Under the pieces are notes generated by a model. It worked only from the letters and a program-made list of their open reading frames with translations. It was not told the DNA's origin and did no database searches. Shown here in pieces: positions 8,148-18,580 of a stretch of 27,603 bases of DNA (position 1 is the first letter of the stretch; the number at the start of each line of letters is the position of its first letter). A program made the translations under genes and the position numbers. The DNA is from Paramacrobiotus richtersi. Lineage: Eukaryota; Tardigrada; Eutardigrada; Parachela; Macrobiotidae. The stretch covers positions 1 through 27,603 of the forward strand of contig JAQGAU010000474.1 in assembly GCA_034698045.1 (NCBI GenBank), given 5' to 3'.

Positions 8148-8630
8148 ATATCTGTCACCAACTCCCGTGGAGAAGCCCAGTCAGCCCCGGGATTCGACGT
8201 GATTGGTTCCGTTGGAGCAAAACCTGGATCTCTTCCAGCAGTTCGTGCCGTAGCAGCTGAAGATGATGCAGTGATCTCTGAGGGACTGAACAGCGCACCA
8301 CCTGAATCTGGGGGAATTGGCCAGAATCTGCAGGCAGATCCTGATTCATTTGTAACAGGAGTTCCTACTGTATTACTGAGTGACAGCGAAGTCAACGTCT
8401 CCGATGCGCTACCTAACGCGCTACCTGGAACTGCCGTGGCTGGGGCAGATCCCAAGTATCATTCAGGAGTTCCTGGCGAATCAGTGGAGGACCGTCAAGT
8501 CAACATCACCGTTGGGATCCACCGTAACGCAGCGTCCAAGCGTCAGGAAGTCAGTCTTCTGGGCCAGAGCAGTGATCAGGAGTTCCACGTTGTTCGCGAA
8601 AGGATCCCACCTATACAATCGGACGTGACA
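8148..8630 (+). CDS. Exon D of the basic/coiled-coil protein gene
   Basis: Acceptor TGATGTTGTAG at 8147; the frame opens ISVTNSRGEAQSAPGFDV and continues acidic and Gly/Ser/Pro-rich (SDSEVNVSDALPNALPG), in contrast to the basic exons before it. Intron C-D is 98 nt. The coding must leave this frame before about 8645, because the coiled coil downstream is in another frame. A possible 95-nt intron (GTCAGT at 8550 to CCAG at 8644) joins in phase, but its splice sites are weak, so a frameshift is equally possible. The exact 3' end is uncertain. Confidence 0.5.
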
Positions 8631-8644
8631 TCGCGACAAGCCAG

Positions 8645-9251
8645 AGTGAATGTAACAAGCAGGCGAAAACATCACGAGATCACACGGATGATATTGAGCA
8701 AAAACTGGCATGCGTCAGTCATGCACTGGAATCTGCCCAAAGGGCCATATCTCCTTTGGAAGTCAGAGTCCAGAATGCTGAACAAGAGAAGCGCGATCTG
8801 CAGAGTAAGGACGAGGTCCTTCAGGTTAAGAACGACGGCCTCAATGTGGACAAGATTGAACTGCTGGCAAAGGTTGCTGATCAAGAGATGGAAATTTCGC
8901 TGTTCAGAAAGACGTTGACGACGTTGGAAGACATGTTTCGGGCGATCTCTACCAAGAGTACTGCGGAAAAACTGAAGTATGGAAAAACCATCGCCGATCA
9001 TGTATCCGATTTGAAAAGAGAAAAAGGAATCCGTTAAATCGTTGGAAAGGGGTCTCGCGTTCGAAAGCAAAGACAGGGAAAGCTAAATGTCAGTGACTGA
9101 GCTTAGTCGTGAGGAATTGCGGAACATGGAAAACCAGTCAGCAGAATTGTACCTTGCAGTTTTCGAAAACAAACGGCTGCAAGCGGAACTTCAGAACCTG
9201 CGAATGGAAATGGGAATGGCTAGTGTGAAAAGCATGACAACTAACCTGTAA
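8645..9251 (+). CDS. C-terminal coiled-coil region, TACC-like, with frame breaks
   Basis: Reads as a long Glu/Lys/Leu/Gln-rich helix with heptad character (HALESAQRAISPLEVRVQN, then EKRDLQSKDEVLQ, TLEDMFRAIS, LKREK, and finally ENKRLQAELQNLRMEM), about 195 residues ending at TAA 9249-9251. A long C-terminal coiled coil after a disordered N-terminus rich in SP/TP sites is the layout of TACC-family centrosome/microtubule regulators; that assignment is inference from layout. Two lesions are visible: a one-base shift at the A-run 9021-9025, and an in-frame TAA at 9084. The copy is either a decaying pseudogene or affected by sequence errors. I could not find introns that remove both. Confidence 0.5.
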
Positions 9252-9758
9252 CAGTAATTCACTTGCCTGACTACCAAGAAGGATGATTGTATGCGCTTGT
9301 AACGTTCTACGTAGTGCTCAATGTTTGTGCATGAGCAATGTATCCATACATAGAAGCGTTGTTGGCATAACAGTAAATACTTTCTTAAACTACTGATCTC
9401 ACTTTTTGGCACCTCATTAACTAATTGAAGTAATGAGAATGTAACGATGGTGTTACTTACCATGCGTCAGCTAATCAAGCTGAAAAATAAATGTAACGAT
9501 CGAATTCAAGATGCAGTTCAATTACCAGCAAAGAAGTAGAGGAAAAGTAACTGAAATGCTTCCTGTTTTCTTCCTTATTAAAGCGCAAGCGTGCACATTT
9601 CACAGGGGCAACGTGGCGCACACGCATGCTTGTCACGGTCAATATCTAGGTTCAGTGATAACGAGCGCATCACGAATACACACTAAGCAGTTTAACTGCC
9701 TTTACGAGCAAGGGCGTGTGACAAATTACGAACCACATGTTACGATAGTTTTTGAAGA
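9252..9758. other. Spacer between the coiled-coil gene and the Gypsy element
   Basis: Contains the 3'UTR-like stretch and a 95-codon frame (9511-9798) that runs into the LTR and has no recognisable domain. It is not supported as a gene. Confidence 0.45.
9486..9491 (+). promoter_or_regulatory. Candidate poly(A) signal of the coiled-coil gene
   Basis: AATAAA lies about 235 nt after the stop at 9251, within GAAAAATAAATG. It is the first canonical signal I see downstream of the stop. Confidence 0.4.
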
Positions 9759-10028
9759 TGTTTCAATAACCGTGAGAAACAGTAAGTTGAGCCAGTGATG
9801 ACGAGATGATCAGTCAGTATGATCATAAGATGATATGATAATATACAGTGAGAACAGTAAGATGCTTATATACTAGACAGTATACGGAAGCGGAAGTCTA
9901 AGGACATATATAGCGGCGTGAGGAGATGAAGGCAATATGCGGCATGATGGCTTTAGGCTATGTTAATAGAGTGCGCACTGAAAGTGCACGCAGGTATTAA
10001 TTATGTATGTGGAGGTATTCACATAACA
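9759..10028 (-). repeat. 3' LTR of the Gypsy element (left in window)
   Basis: Bounded TG..CA. It is clearly similar to 13411-13684, sharing long blocks such as TGCTTATATACTAGACAG and GTGCACGCAGGTATTAATTA, but differs at dozens of positions and by small indels. Purine-rich sequence on the minus strand next to its inner edge (about 10040-10070) could be the polypurine tract. Confidence 0.75.
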
Positions 10029-10366
10029 CTTCCTACGTTGAAGAAAGCTGCCCGCAGCTTTCGCTTTTCTTTGCGGCGACGAAAAGTGTAGGGTGGTTTA
10101 TCGTGGGCTGTTTCGGCGATGTTATTTACTGATAGTTCGCCGGTTTCACCGTCTTGGTTGATTGGCAAGTCGAGTGTGAGAGCTCACCAATTGTAGGCTT
10201 TGTTTCTGGTGGTGTTTGGTAAATAGATGATCTCATCGATTATGTCAAGGTTATTTCGTTACACATAAAGACGTGGACGATTAATATGAACAATATCGGT
10301 GAGGTGAGGATTTTGGATCTCGTAATTGACGTGTGATATTTTGCGAATAGCTTTCCAAGGTTCAGA

Positions 10367-10681
10367 TCAGTTTTTCAGTAGTTTAGTTGTCAGCTTAGTT
10401 GTTGATGGTGCCGTGACTGGTACATGTTCGGCATTATAGAGCTTCGGTGGAGTCCCTAACAACATGAGGTCGCCTGGAGCGAATTCGATGTCGCGGCGGT
10501 TTTCATTACAACGTGCGGCACTATTATCGTGTGCGGAATTATTGCGAAGTCGGGCAAGCTCTTGTGCTTGTGTGAGCCACGTATGCACTTGTGTACGTAG
10601 ACATGCAGATCGCTGATCTCTGTTAAACCGTCGTATTGGCATTGTAAATCCATGGGGAAAGCTGGTGTATGTCCATATCAC
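10367..10681 (-). pseudogene. Integrase C-terminal fragment of the Gypsy element
   Basis: The minus-strand frame ends with a region typical of the integrase tail: QAQELARLRNNSAHDN, a run of Arg/Asn, then FAPGDLMLL (the GDLV-type turn of the C-terminal fold). At its start, the segment that normally reads through the end of the catalytic core appears in a different frame and contains a TGA. The catalytic DDE core itself is absent. Confidence 0.65.
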
Positions 10682-10736
10682 AACTCGAATGGAACCATTT
10701 TCGTTGTTTCATTCTTTGAGGTGTTTATGCACCAAA

Positions 10737-11050
10737 TTAACAAATTATGCACCGAGTTGTTAACTTCCGTGTTAATACGTCACAGGCATTTTGCTGTTCC
10801 TCAGTCCATTGAAATGGTTGGCCTTTCTGAGTTAAACGGTTGAGTGGATAGGCGATGGAGTAAAAATCTTCGATGTACTTGCGATAGTGGTTAGCTGCGA
10901 GAAATGAACGTACAGCTGTCACGTTGCCAGGAATCGGAAACTTTTGGATTGTTGGACGTTCGATGGTTCGGGAGCGATTCCCTCGCTGCTGACAAGGTTT
11001 CTCAGGAACCCTGAGTTTGACGGCTGACGGGAATTTGATCCTTTTTCTTC
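10737..11050 (-). pseudogene. Reverse transcriptase thumb/connection fragment
   Basis: Minus strand: LVSSEGIAPEPSN (end of the palm), then, after a frameshift, a VTAVRSFLAANHYRKYI segment and PLNRLTQKGQPFQWTEE, which match the conserved thumb/connection of Gypsy polymerases. The nucleotide-binding and YxDD parts that should precede it are missing, and RNase H does not follow. Confidence 0.7.
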
Positions 11051-11279
11051 CAAAGTTCTTACCGTCTTAGGATCGATATCAGAAACTACAGGCTGATCCG
11101 GTCCTTCCTTGTGACGTGGTATTTTGACTGATTGATCCAAGTCTGCTACTTTGGCGTTGTTTTTGGCGCCTGTTGCGTTCTTGAATTTCTCAGTGGATAG
11201 GTACGTGGATAGTACACGTACACACGTCACAGGTGAAGAAACTTGCGATACAAGATTGATTAATAGCTTGTCTTGGAAG

Positions 11280-11614
11280 CTTACCAGGAACGGAGATTGA
11301 TTGAGGAAGTCGTTTCCTAAGAGTATGTCGAATGGAAATCCTGGTGTTATCCCGACGGTTATTCCGTACGAGTGCCCAGATAGTTCGATGCTTCATTTGC
11401 ATGCTTGATTTAGTGTAACGGCATCGCTGGTAACCGTAGTTAACGTAGGTCTATTCAAGGAATCGCGTTTTAATGCGTGCTTGCGTGCAAGACGGTCGTT
11501 AATGATAGATACGCCCGATCCTGTGTCCAGGATTGCAGTTAATGGCTCATTTTTGAATAAGAAGCGAACGGAGAGAGTGTTACTACTGCATATTGGGATA
11601 TATTCGGAATGCAC
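11280..11614 (-). pseudogene. Aspartic protease of the Gypsy element
   Basis: The minus-strand frame has the catalytic motif ILDTGSGVSII (about 11504-11535), and further on FDILLGNDFL (about 11303-11335), the second signature of retroviral-type proteases. The two lie in different frames on either side of about 11390, so at least one frameshift separates them. The enzyme would cut the Gag-Pol polyprotein in an active element. Confidence 0.75.
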
Positions 11615-11733
11615 AGCAGCTTCTCGAGCCGTAGGAGCTGCTGGTAGAGGTTTGAATGCGCAATGGCTGGAAGTTCTTCAACTTGACCAATGGCCAAGGC
11701 TGGCTGACTGTTACCTTTATTCAGACGTTTTCG

Positions 11734-11778
11734 GCATTCTTCGTCGGTATGGCCGATGATTTTGCAGTAGTTGCAGAA
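11734..11778 (-). other. CCHC zinc knuckle of Gypsy gag
   Basis: On the minus strand this encodes CNYCKIIGHTDEEC, the exact C-x2-C-x4-H-x4-C spacing of the nucleocapsid zinc knuckle that binds element RNA. An Arg/Gly-rich stretch precedes it (about 11840-11900). Confidence 0.75.
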
Positions 11779-11946
11779 TTTTCGATCTATTCTTCCCGAA
11801 TTTTCTTGAAATCCCCTCTGGAATTTCCTAGATGGTATCCTCCTGTATTGTGGTATCCTCCTCTTCCACGGAACTGGAACTGGCGTCCGAAATATGACTG
11901 ACCGGAGTTTCCGACGTAAGTCTAGCTAGCTACCGTTCTATGGCGG

Positions 11947-12695
11947 TCAGTCTGTCGTCAAGGCTGCTCGTTCGTCCATCGGCGGACTGTGCAAAGAACG
12001 ATGCAACCAGTGGATTTTGACGAGACTAGCCAATTCTGTTTCAGCACTTCGAGCATCGCATTGTTTTTCTCGAGCTTCCTTTAACTGGAGTAAGAATCCT
12101 GTTGGAGTCGGCGGTAGTCCATTAACGAATCTTGATTCGAGGTTTGGTGGCATACTATCAAAGAGCTTATCCACTATTTCTCGGTCAGTTGGTTTGCCGG
12201 AGATGGACTTCAAGTAGCGCATGACGTTTGCAAAGTATTCGTTGGGGTTACCGGCATAGGTCAATGACTGTTTTGTATCCGTTGCCAGGTCGTAGTCGTA
12301 GTCTCTTTGCAAATGCTTCCCGAAGAGCTGGTCTCATGGCGTTCCAATTCATGCCTGTCGTTGGTAAGGCGTTGTCGATCCATAAAGCTGTTCCACTGAA
12401 TGCTCGGTAAAGGTTCTTAAGAGTGTCGTTGTCAGTCCTAGAATTTTCTTTCGCACACATTTCGTATTTCAGGAGCCACTTCACTTGGTCTGTCCTCATA
12501 TTTAGGAAGTTCTCTGTCCTGTACCTTCTTTTTGTTAACGTGAGCCATGCCTTGAAGCTGAATGGTAGCATTACTGCTATCCCGTAGGGCAGTTTTCAGG
12601 CCTTTGATTTTATCCGCAGAGAAAATATTGCTAACGTAGTTATTGGCAAAGGTTTCGTCGATCTGTCGTTGAAGATCTGCCTTTCTGATAGACAT
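11947..12695 (-). pseudogene. Gag capsid region of the Gypsy element
   Basis: Overlapping minus-strand frames cover a capsid-like helical region (for example NLYRAFSGTALWIDNAL and GNPNEYFANVMRYLKS). The retrotransposon gag fold is inferred from position between the leader and the zinc knuckle and from its helical, Arg-rich make-up. The frame changes near 12250-12310 and near 12440-12570, so the coding is broken. Confidence 0.6.
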
Positions 12696-12884
12696 ATTTA
12701 GAATGGGTCGAAAAAGGAAGTCCTTGAGTTGTTCTCCAAAAGTTTTCTTAGCTGGTGAAACGCGTTTAGGTGGAGGTGGTCGTTGTGGTGGCGCTAGAAT
12801 ATTAGGTTGAACGATGGCTTGCGGTTGGACAAGAGGTTCGATGTCGTAGTAAACTACAGGAAACAGTGGCTCTTGATCGTTGTC

Positions 12885-13315
12885 TTAATTTCGCTCTTGA
12901 TCTTGATCGCTAGCCAAAACTTCTTGAAACATTGGAATATTGTAAGGCTCTTGCTCTTGTTCCTTCTCTTGTTCTTGCAGAATTGGATTCTTTTTCTGAT
13001 GTGCTATGTCCGAGAGTTGGTATTCTTGGGCCAGAGGGACGTTAGGGATGAATCCTCTTGATCTAGTGTGACGTTGCGACGGTGGAGACTTAACAGGATC
13101 TATAGCGGAAAAATCTTGCTTTTTAGGTGAAGAGAGGTCAGGAGACGAAGGAATACTGTCGTCCTCGTTTCGAAGCAACGTAGTTCCTCGTCACCTGCTA
13201 TTGATTCATCGTTTGGGAAATCAGCTGGCTTATTCTTCTCGTGGATAGGGGATCCGTCGACAAACGTGCGGTCCGCAAGCTTACGCTTAGCGTTACCGTC
13301 AGACATAAGGGTCAC
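12885..13315 (-). pseudogene. N-terminal gag/leader frame of the Gypsy element
   Basis: Two overlapping minus-strand frames. One starts MTLMSDGNAKRKLADRTF just inside the right LTR and gives way near 13150 to a second frame rich in Ser/Pro and in Gln/Glu repeats (QEQEKEQEQE, about 12930-12980). It is probably the gag start with one frameshift. Confidence 0.45.
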
Positions 13316-13410
13316 TTACTGTATAGGAGTAGGAATAGGTCCGTGTTAGTTTAATAAAAAAACTAACAAGCGCTGTAGCCACCAAGTTGTTTTCAGTGGT
13401 TTTCAGAAAA

Positions 13411-13684
13411 CGTTTTAATAACCGTAAGAAACATCAAGTTAAGCCAGTGATGACGAGATGATCAGACAGTATGATCGTAAGATGATATGATGATATACAG
13501 TGAGAACAGTAAGATGCTTATATACTAGACAGCATACGAAAGCGGAAGCTTAATGACATATATAGCGGCGTGAGCCGGAGATGAAGGCAATATGCGGCAT
13601 AATGGCTTGCGGCTATGTTGCGAAAGTGCACGCTGAGAGTGCACGCAGGTATTAATTATGTATGTGAATCGTATTCACATAACA
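13411..13684 (-). repeat. 5' LTR of the Gypsy element (right in window)
   Basis: Counterpart of 9759-10028. Its inner end reads CG where the other LTR has TG (CA on the element strand), a decay of the canonical terminus. Confidence 0.75.
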
Positions 13685-14431
13685 CACGCTTTCACTGACC
13701 ACGATCCAAAGCCGCTCACCGACATACAGCGGTCAGGCTGGTCGACTGCCAACACAATCGCGCGAAATAGCTTTGTCAGCAGTCCTGTAGATCCGAGAAG
13801 CATTAGTACGCTGAATGTCTGTCGAAGTTGTGGAAAAAGCAACGGTGAAGAGGAGATTATCCTGCGGAATGACTACAGCGTCCGGAATTTGGACCAGCAG
13901 CGGATAGCTCGCCGAGCGTCCCATCAAGCCGAAAAAGGTGCGTCTACTCGCCGAACTACAGTGTTACACTTTTGCCACATTATCGACAGTAGTCTTAGAG
14001 ACCTTCACCGTACAGGGTATCATCCTGACGAGATTTACCACAAAATGATCGAGATCACGGTCTGAGATTGGGATCGGCTGTCGGCGGAAAATTTCCTTGG
14101 AGAGGAAACCATTGATTTGGCCGACAAGGGGTTTATCGATTCAGACAATCATTTTACGAATCGATTTAACTGGAAACAGTTCACTACGCAGGAAAAACGT
14201 AGGATTTTGGGAACTGTAACAGTAAGTATTATCGCAGCTATCATTTGGTTAGGTAGATTACTGACAAGAAGTTCCTGTACCTTTAAGGAATGTAGTCACT
14301 TTAATTTATATCGTATTGATTCGTTTCTTGATAAAATCGTTAAGGAAATGAACATTGTGTGTATGAAAAGAAGCGAAAGACGGAATCTTGTACCGAAATC
14401 GCATGCAAATTGCATTTCTTGTGTTGCATGA
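13685..14431 (+). CDS. Unidentified gene segment with in-frame TGA
   Basis: Not recognised. A single frame stays open from within the LTR end (an LTR-derived ATG at 13658 is in frame) through VCRSCGKSNGEEEI, a charged helical part and IYHKMIEITV to a TGA at 14063. It continues in the same frame with similar protein-like composition (DWDRLSAENFLGEETIDL). A good donor, ACA|GTAAGTATT, follows at 14222. If unspliced, a hydrophobic stretch (GTVTVSIIAAIIWLG) and a basic tail follow to the TGA at 14429. The first coding base is unknown; the Gypsy insertion may have cut off the 5' part. It could be a pseudogene with a nonsense mutation, or two exons. Confidence 0.4.
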
Positions 14432-14441
14432 TGCAACACAA
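14419..14441 (+). terminator. 11-bp perfect hairpin over the stop codon, followed by AATAAA
   Basis: TTGTGTTGCAT, one G, then ATGCAACACAA: a perfect inverted repeat with a single-base spacer. The TGA of the upstream frame (14429-14431) lies in its centre and AATAAA (14440-14445) overlaps its right end. It may mark the transcript 3' end, or be chance. Confidence 0.4.
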
Positions 14442-14445
14442 TAAA

Positions 14446-16900
14446 TAACGTGCAGACTTTGAAAGCATCTTGTTGTTTGCGGATTCGGTGCATTTGGACG
14501 GTACTCGTCGCTGGTATCCGCTTTGCGAATACGTCCCGGCGAAGACCGAGGAGCAATGAAACCTTGGCTGATTTTCGGAGTTTTCTCCCGGTGGACTTTT
14601 ATGAGGCTTGATTGTACTGTCCAGTGATGTAATGCGTTTTGTATTTCCCGGTTAGCGGCAAAATTCGTGCATTTGCCCGAATTTGCTTTTTCTGCTGTGG
14701 TAACTGTTTTTAATGTAACTGTTATGTAATCTACGTCGGGATAGTCCCTTTTTATTGCTTTTGGGCGGTTTCAGCATATTTTTGGATTTTATGGTGGTTT
14801 TATAAATTTCTGTCGTATGCTTCAGCTGAATAAGAAGAAAAAAATTTAGAAGCAAAAAACTATACACGCTGTCTTACCGTTGACTTTCTTAGCGCGCAAA
14901 GCTGCTAAAACTGGACACGCCGCGTTTGGCTACTCTGTAGCGCTCCGCCATTGCTGTCACAACAAAACTTGTGTAGAATAAACAAGATGCATTAAGCGTA
15001 CAATTACATTGCTGTCTGGTCATCTTATAATAATACAGTATCTATTTGAATGAAAATAAATGCCCGGACGACAGCGCCATAAATAATGAGGCATATACAG
15101 ACAGAATATAAAAACCTAATGCCCAGATACATAAACAAATCCACAGAAATAGTTGGTATTTCGGTGAGTTTGTATCTGAACAACCAGACAACCAAACTGC
15201 AAGAGCATTGTATCTGAAAAACATATCCAGAAGGGTCACGTTTTACACTACGCCGTTAACCCTGTAACTCATGAAAGAAATTATACGGGCCACTGCACTA
15301 CGATTTCAATTTTTATTATTAACTGTCACTTGTCAAGGTTAATTGGAAACAATATTCCCACGGTCAGAGAACAACTGCACATTGAAGCCAAAATACAACG
15401 GATTACGTTCAGTCCCACAGCAAAAACTATAAATTATCACAAATGTTCGAGCTTTATTTTATAAAATGTACCGCAAAAGAAAGAATTAAAAAGAACTACA
15501 CACGGCAGAAACAACCGTAGGCACTGTATAAACAGATCTCATATTCACAGAAGTCAGAAAACGCAGCGCAGTGGCTGCATGACGTGGCTCCATTTCGTTG
15601 ATTTTGTCGAAAAGGCTTGCTTTTAACATAGTGAATGCACTCCCAGTAATCTGAAACGACAAAGGTTTTTTTACGAGGAGTTATCTAAAAAACAGTATCA
15701 TTAAATCTGCAATAGTATGAAATAAAAACAAGTAAGCTAGTTGGTTAAAAAAAATCCTGAAACAAGAAGAAAGAAACAACAAAAAGTCATCATTAATATT
15801 TACAGTTAAAATCCAGAATCAAATTTAGCTAAAAATTCGAACAGAAATGAATGCATTTGGATTTGCGTGGCTTCGCAAAATGTATGCCAGCTATGGATTA
15901 AAGTTTCCGTTATGGTTTCAATTTATATGGTCATGGTGCGTTTGTATATTTAGCATACTTCATATTCCCATCTGACGTTATGTTTCACTCTCGGGGGTTT
16001 GTTCCTTTATTTACAATTATTTCGGTATCTCTTTTCACGGTTTCATAGGTTCGTTCTTCAGTTATTACTGTTTTAGTTTAGACTCTCATGATTTATGTAT
16101 CATTGCTCTAACCAGTTTCTGTTGTGTCTTGTGTGGTACCTGCCTCTTCAGGTGTTCGTTCGTTATATTTTGAAACTAAACTAAAACATAATATTTCATC
16201 ATTTGTAAACACAGAACAATACTTGTATGTAATTCTGTTCATTAGGTCTTTATGCTGTGTACGTGTATACTGTAACTGCACATTTATAAACAATTTTCTG
16301 AAATGTGAAATAAGCTCGCACGGCTGTTATCCAGATCAGCCAACGCCAAATATTTCGTGTAATTACTTACTGCTTCAAACAAAAAACCTCTAGAGTAATA
16401 CACTAATTTATAAGAAACCCACAATACAGACAGAATAAGTACAACTACTTTTCGGTTGTATTTTCTGTCGTTATTATATTAATATGTTTATTTCTATAAC
16501 ATTTTCATATTGTTACAACTGCAAAAAATAATATTCATAAAAGAGTTCAGTTATTCTGTTCGTAACACCACCCCTAACTTTGTATACTACATTAAATCGA
16601 AAAGACTGTGGTGGATAATGTTTACAAGCCCTTGCTCTACGAAATTCTTGACAGCTAGCTTATGCGTAACTGTACACAAACGTTGAAATGTCAGCTTAAA
16701 CAATCCGTAACTTACCAAACTTTAAACTAATTGCTGTCCCAGACCTGCACTCGTACGCCGGGAAGACATCCTGTTGAATGATATCTGTCAAAACACAAAT
16801 GATACGGGATCATGTACGGTAGAGCAGTTACCTTTTCATTCAAAGCGGAAAACTATGTACATAAAGAGTGGATTAAAAGGAATACAGAATATTAATTAAA
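14446..16900. other. AT-rich spacer
   Basis: No supported gene. Short frames exist: 15042-15239 minus is hydrophobic, starting MTLLDMFFRYNALAVW, and 16124-16393 plus is Cys-rich. Neither has a recognisable domain, and frames of this length are expected by chance. A dispersed repeat copy lies at about 15285-15450. Confidence 0.5.
15285..15450. repeat. Dispersed repeat, copy 1
   Basis: Shares an ordered series of blocks with 22965-23250: CTACGATTTCA, a TTATT..CTG.C..TCACTTG block, TTAATTG.AA, AAAATACAAC.G, a CAGTC block and ATAAATTA. Identity is moderate, so these are old copies of one element. Confidence 0.6.
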
Positions 16901-17044
16901 ACGTAGCCTCGATTCTTTTGGCATTCTGCATCCTGATACAATTGACTGGAAAGTCGTCTTCTAGTTTCTCTACCGCTGCTGAGGACCGTACTCGCAAATC
17001 CGATAGTCTTTGTAGCGTTGTAACAGGTACGCACGAACAAATCA

Positions 17045-17350
17045 ATGGAGGAGCCCGACAGTCCAGGGGACGCACGCACCTGCGATCTCTGTGGATTTGT
17101 ATGCAAAAGGGCCTCCGGACTCACCAAGCATCGTAACACTGGGAACTGCAAGCAGAAACAGGCAAAAATCCTTCGCGCAAATCAGTTTACAGCCCAAACG
17201 TCGACCGCCCCAACTGCGCCCCCGCCGACGAGCTACTGGTATATCGGCTCAGCCGCCTTCGTGCCTCAAACCCCAAATTGCCCCAAGGGTCGACGCCGCC
17301 AGGCAAGCCGTTTCGGAGGCTTTGGCTGTGCTTGTCGACGCATCTTGTGA
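17045..17350 (+). pseudogene. N-terminal zinc finger of the R2-like element
   Basis: Starts MEEPDSPGDARTCDLCGF. The cysteines of CDLC and the following LTKHRNTGNC give a C-x2-C-x12-H-x5-C finger, the kind used by these elements to recognise the target DNA. A proline/threonine-rich linker follows. The frame then passes to the one at 17091-17405. Confidence 0.65.
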
Positions 17351-17616
17351 CAGAAATGACGAGAGTGCCTGGGCAGAGCTACTGACGTTTGCCCTAGAAT
17401 CCTAACAGCACCCGCTCTAAAGTCAGGCAGGGGGCCCTCCCTGGCCACATCCGTTAAGGCAAACCTGAAAGGACATATGCCTCTCCTTGTGCGTGGCGCG
17501 ACAAACCCAGAAAAAAAAGCCCGTGGGGCGGTACGGAAGGCTGGCAACCTAAAACTGCAGGACGCAATATCACAAGAGCTTTACGGATCCTCACGTCTAC
17601 GGAGTCTATCGCCCCC

Positions 17617-18172
17617 TTGACGGAAGAAACTTTTGCCACTCTTAACGATAAGCACCCCGATGCCGCGCATGACTTGAATTTTGTCGACTGGAGGCAGCTA
17701 CCTGCTGCATCCGATATAACGGAGGAGGAGATGCTTTCCGCTCTGAGATCGTTCGCCACAAATTCATACGCAGGTCCTGATGGTCTCTTGCGTTGCTCAC
17801 CTAAAAGATCTTCTTCTGTGTTCCGAAGGGCAAGCAAGAAATTAGCTGCTGCACTCCCTTGTGAAATTCGCAAATCATGTTATTCGCAACGAAGTGCCGA
17901 GTCAGTCCCGCAAAGTGTTCTTCGGTGCAAACATTGTGCCGTTTTTGAAGCCCGGAGGTGGTATCCGCCCTATTGCTCCTGGATGCACTCTACGCCGATG
18001 GATTGCGCGAATGATTTGTTACCGTTTTGCGAGAGCTCCTCGGCAAGATGTTTCGCCCCGTTCAGTACGGGTTTGGCACGCGATTCGGTTCCGAGATCGT
18101 CGCGTACACTTCCCTTGCCTATCTTGCAGTCAAACACCCAGGTGTGAAACTGCTCCTGCAGGTCGATTTTAG
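17617..18172 (+). pseudogene. Reverse transcriptase, N-terminal part
   Basis: DITEEEMLSALRSF and SYAGPDGL are the conserved entry of the RT fingers in non-LTR elements. After a shift near 17800-17870, the frame at 17861-18172 shows FLKPGGGIRPIAPGCTLRR, the next conserved block. A third frame is needed for the first catalytic Asp (QVDF, about 18160-18172). Confidence 0.7.
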
Positions 18173-18202
18173 AAACGTTTTAACACTGTCCGTAGTAATT
18201 GT

Positions 18203-18580
18203 TTGATGGATGTTGCTTTCAATACCGCACCAGAGCACTACCGATTCGTCCACCCAGCATACGGTTCGCCGAGTACTTTGTTTTGTGGAGATGAAGCGAC
18301 AATCTCCTCGGCCAGTGGGGTCCAACAAGGAGACCCATTGGGGCCGACGCTATTTTGTCTGTTGACAAACGAACTGTCTCAGGAAATCCGGGCCGAACTG
18401 AGCCTCTGGTACTTGGATGACGCGGCATTCGGTGGTGACCTTGTTCAAATAATTGATGCGTTTCTAAAGATCCAGGCTGGAGCTGCGGAGATAGGACCAG
18501 AGCTCAACATGCAGAAATGTAAGGTGGTACGGATGAAGAGCGAATGGACAACCTGGGAGTTTTTCTGGAAAGATTTTTGG
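18203..18580 (+). pseudogene. Reverse transcriptase, catalytic palm with YLDD
   Basis: GVQQGDPLGPTLFCLLTNEL is the palm block typical of non-LTR polymerases, and WYLDDAAFGGD (YLDD at 18410-18421) carries the catalytic aspartates. Thumb-like sequence (PELNMQKCKVV) follows, then the frame breaks. The palm itself looks intact at motif level. Confidence 0.8.

Larger units (their letters stand above)
9759..13684 (-). mobile_element. Ty3/Gypsy-type LTR retrotransposon, internally deleted
   Basis: LTRs at 9759-10028 and 13411-13684 flank a minus-strand gag-pol remnant in the order gag, zinc knuckle, aspartic protease, last part of the reverse transcriptase, integrase C-terminal part. That is the Gypsy order (integrase after RT/RNase H). 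On the minus strand the LTRs begin TGTTATGTGAATA. The RT catalytic core (YxDD), RNase H and most of the integrase are missing, and the remaining frames carry stops and shifts, so the copy is dead. At 3.9 kb it is shorter than the 5 kb or more typical of complete elements. I found no matching target duplication (GAAGA left, CACGC right), which fits old age or rearrangement. Confidence 0.85.

Noticed and set aside
8380..8628. 82-codon plus-strand frame overlapping exon D
   Set aside because: Parts of it (the VKSTSPLGS region) look protein-like, but the overlapping frame is longer, in phase with a good acceptor at 8147, and has more natural composition. Kept only as a sign that the frame may change in this area.
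10652..10843. Plus-strand frames opposite the Gypsy pol fragments
   Set aside because: Complement of the RT/integrase remnants; no motif of their own.
4923..14065. Reassigned TGA codon or selenocysteine
   Set aside because: Three in-frame TGAs occur in decayed or uncertain frames, while the GPCR uses TGA as its terminal stop. No downstream hairpin of SECIS type was recognised. Simple mutation is enough.
15042..15239. Minus-strand hydrophobic frame that could be a small membrane protein
   Set aside because: No recognisable family, surrounded by gene-free AT-rich sequence, and T/A-rich DNA readily yields hydrophobic frames of this length.
16108..16393. Overlapping frames on both strands, one Cys-rich
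   Set aside because: No motif spacing, no splice context, and both strands open over the same stretch.
17266..17873. Two long minus-strand frames opposite the R2-like element
   Set aside because: They are shadows of the plus-strand zinc-finger and RT regions, which carry recognisable motifs.
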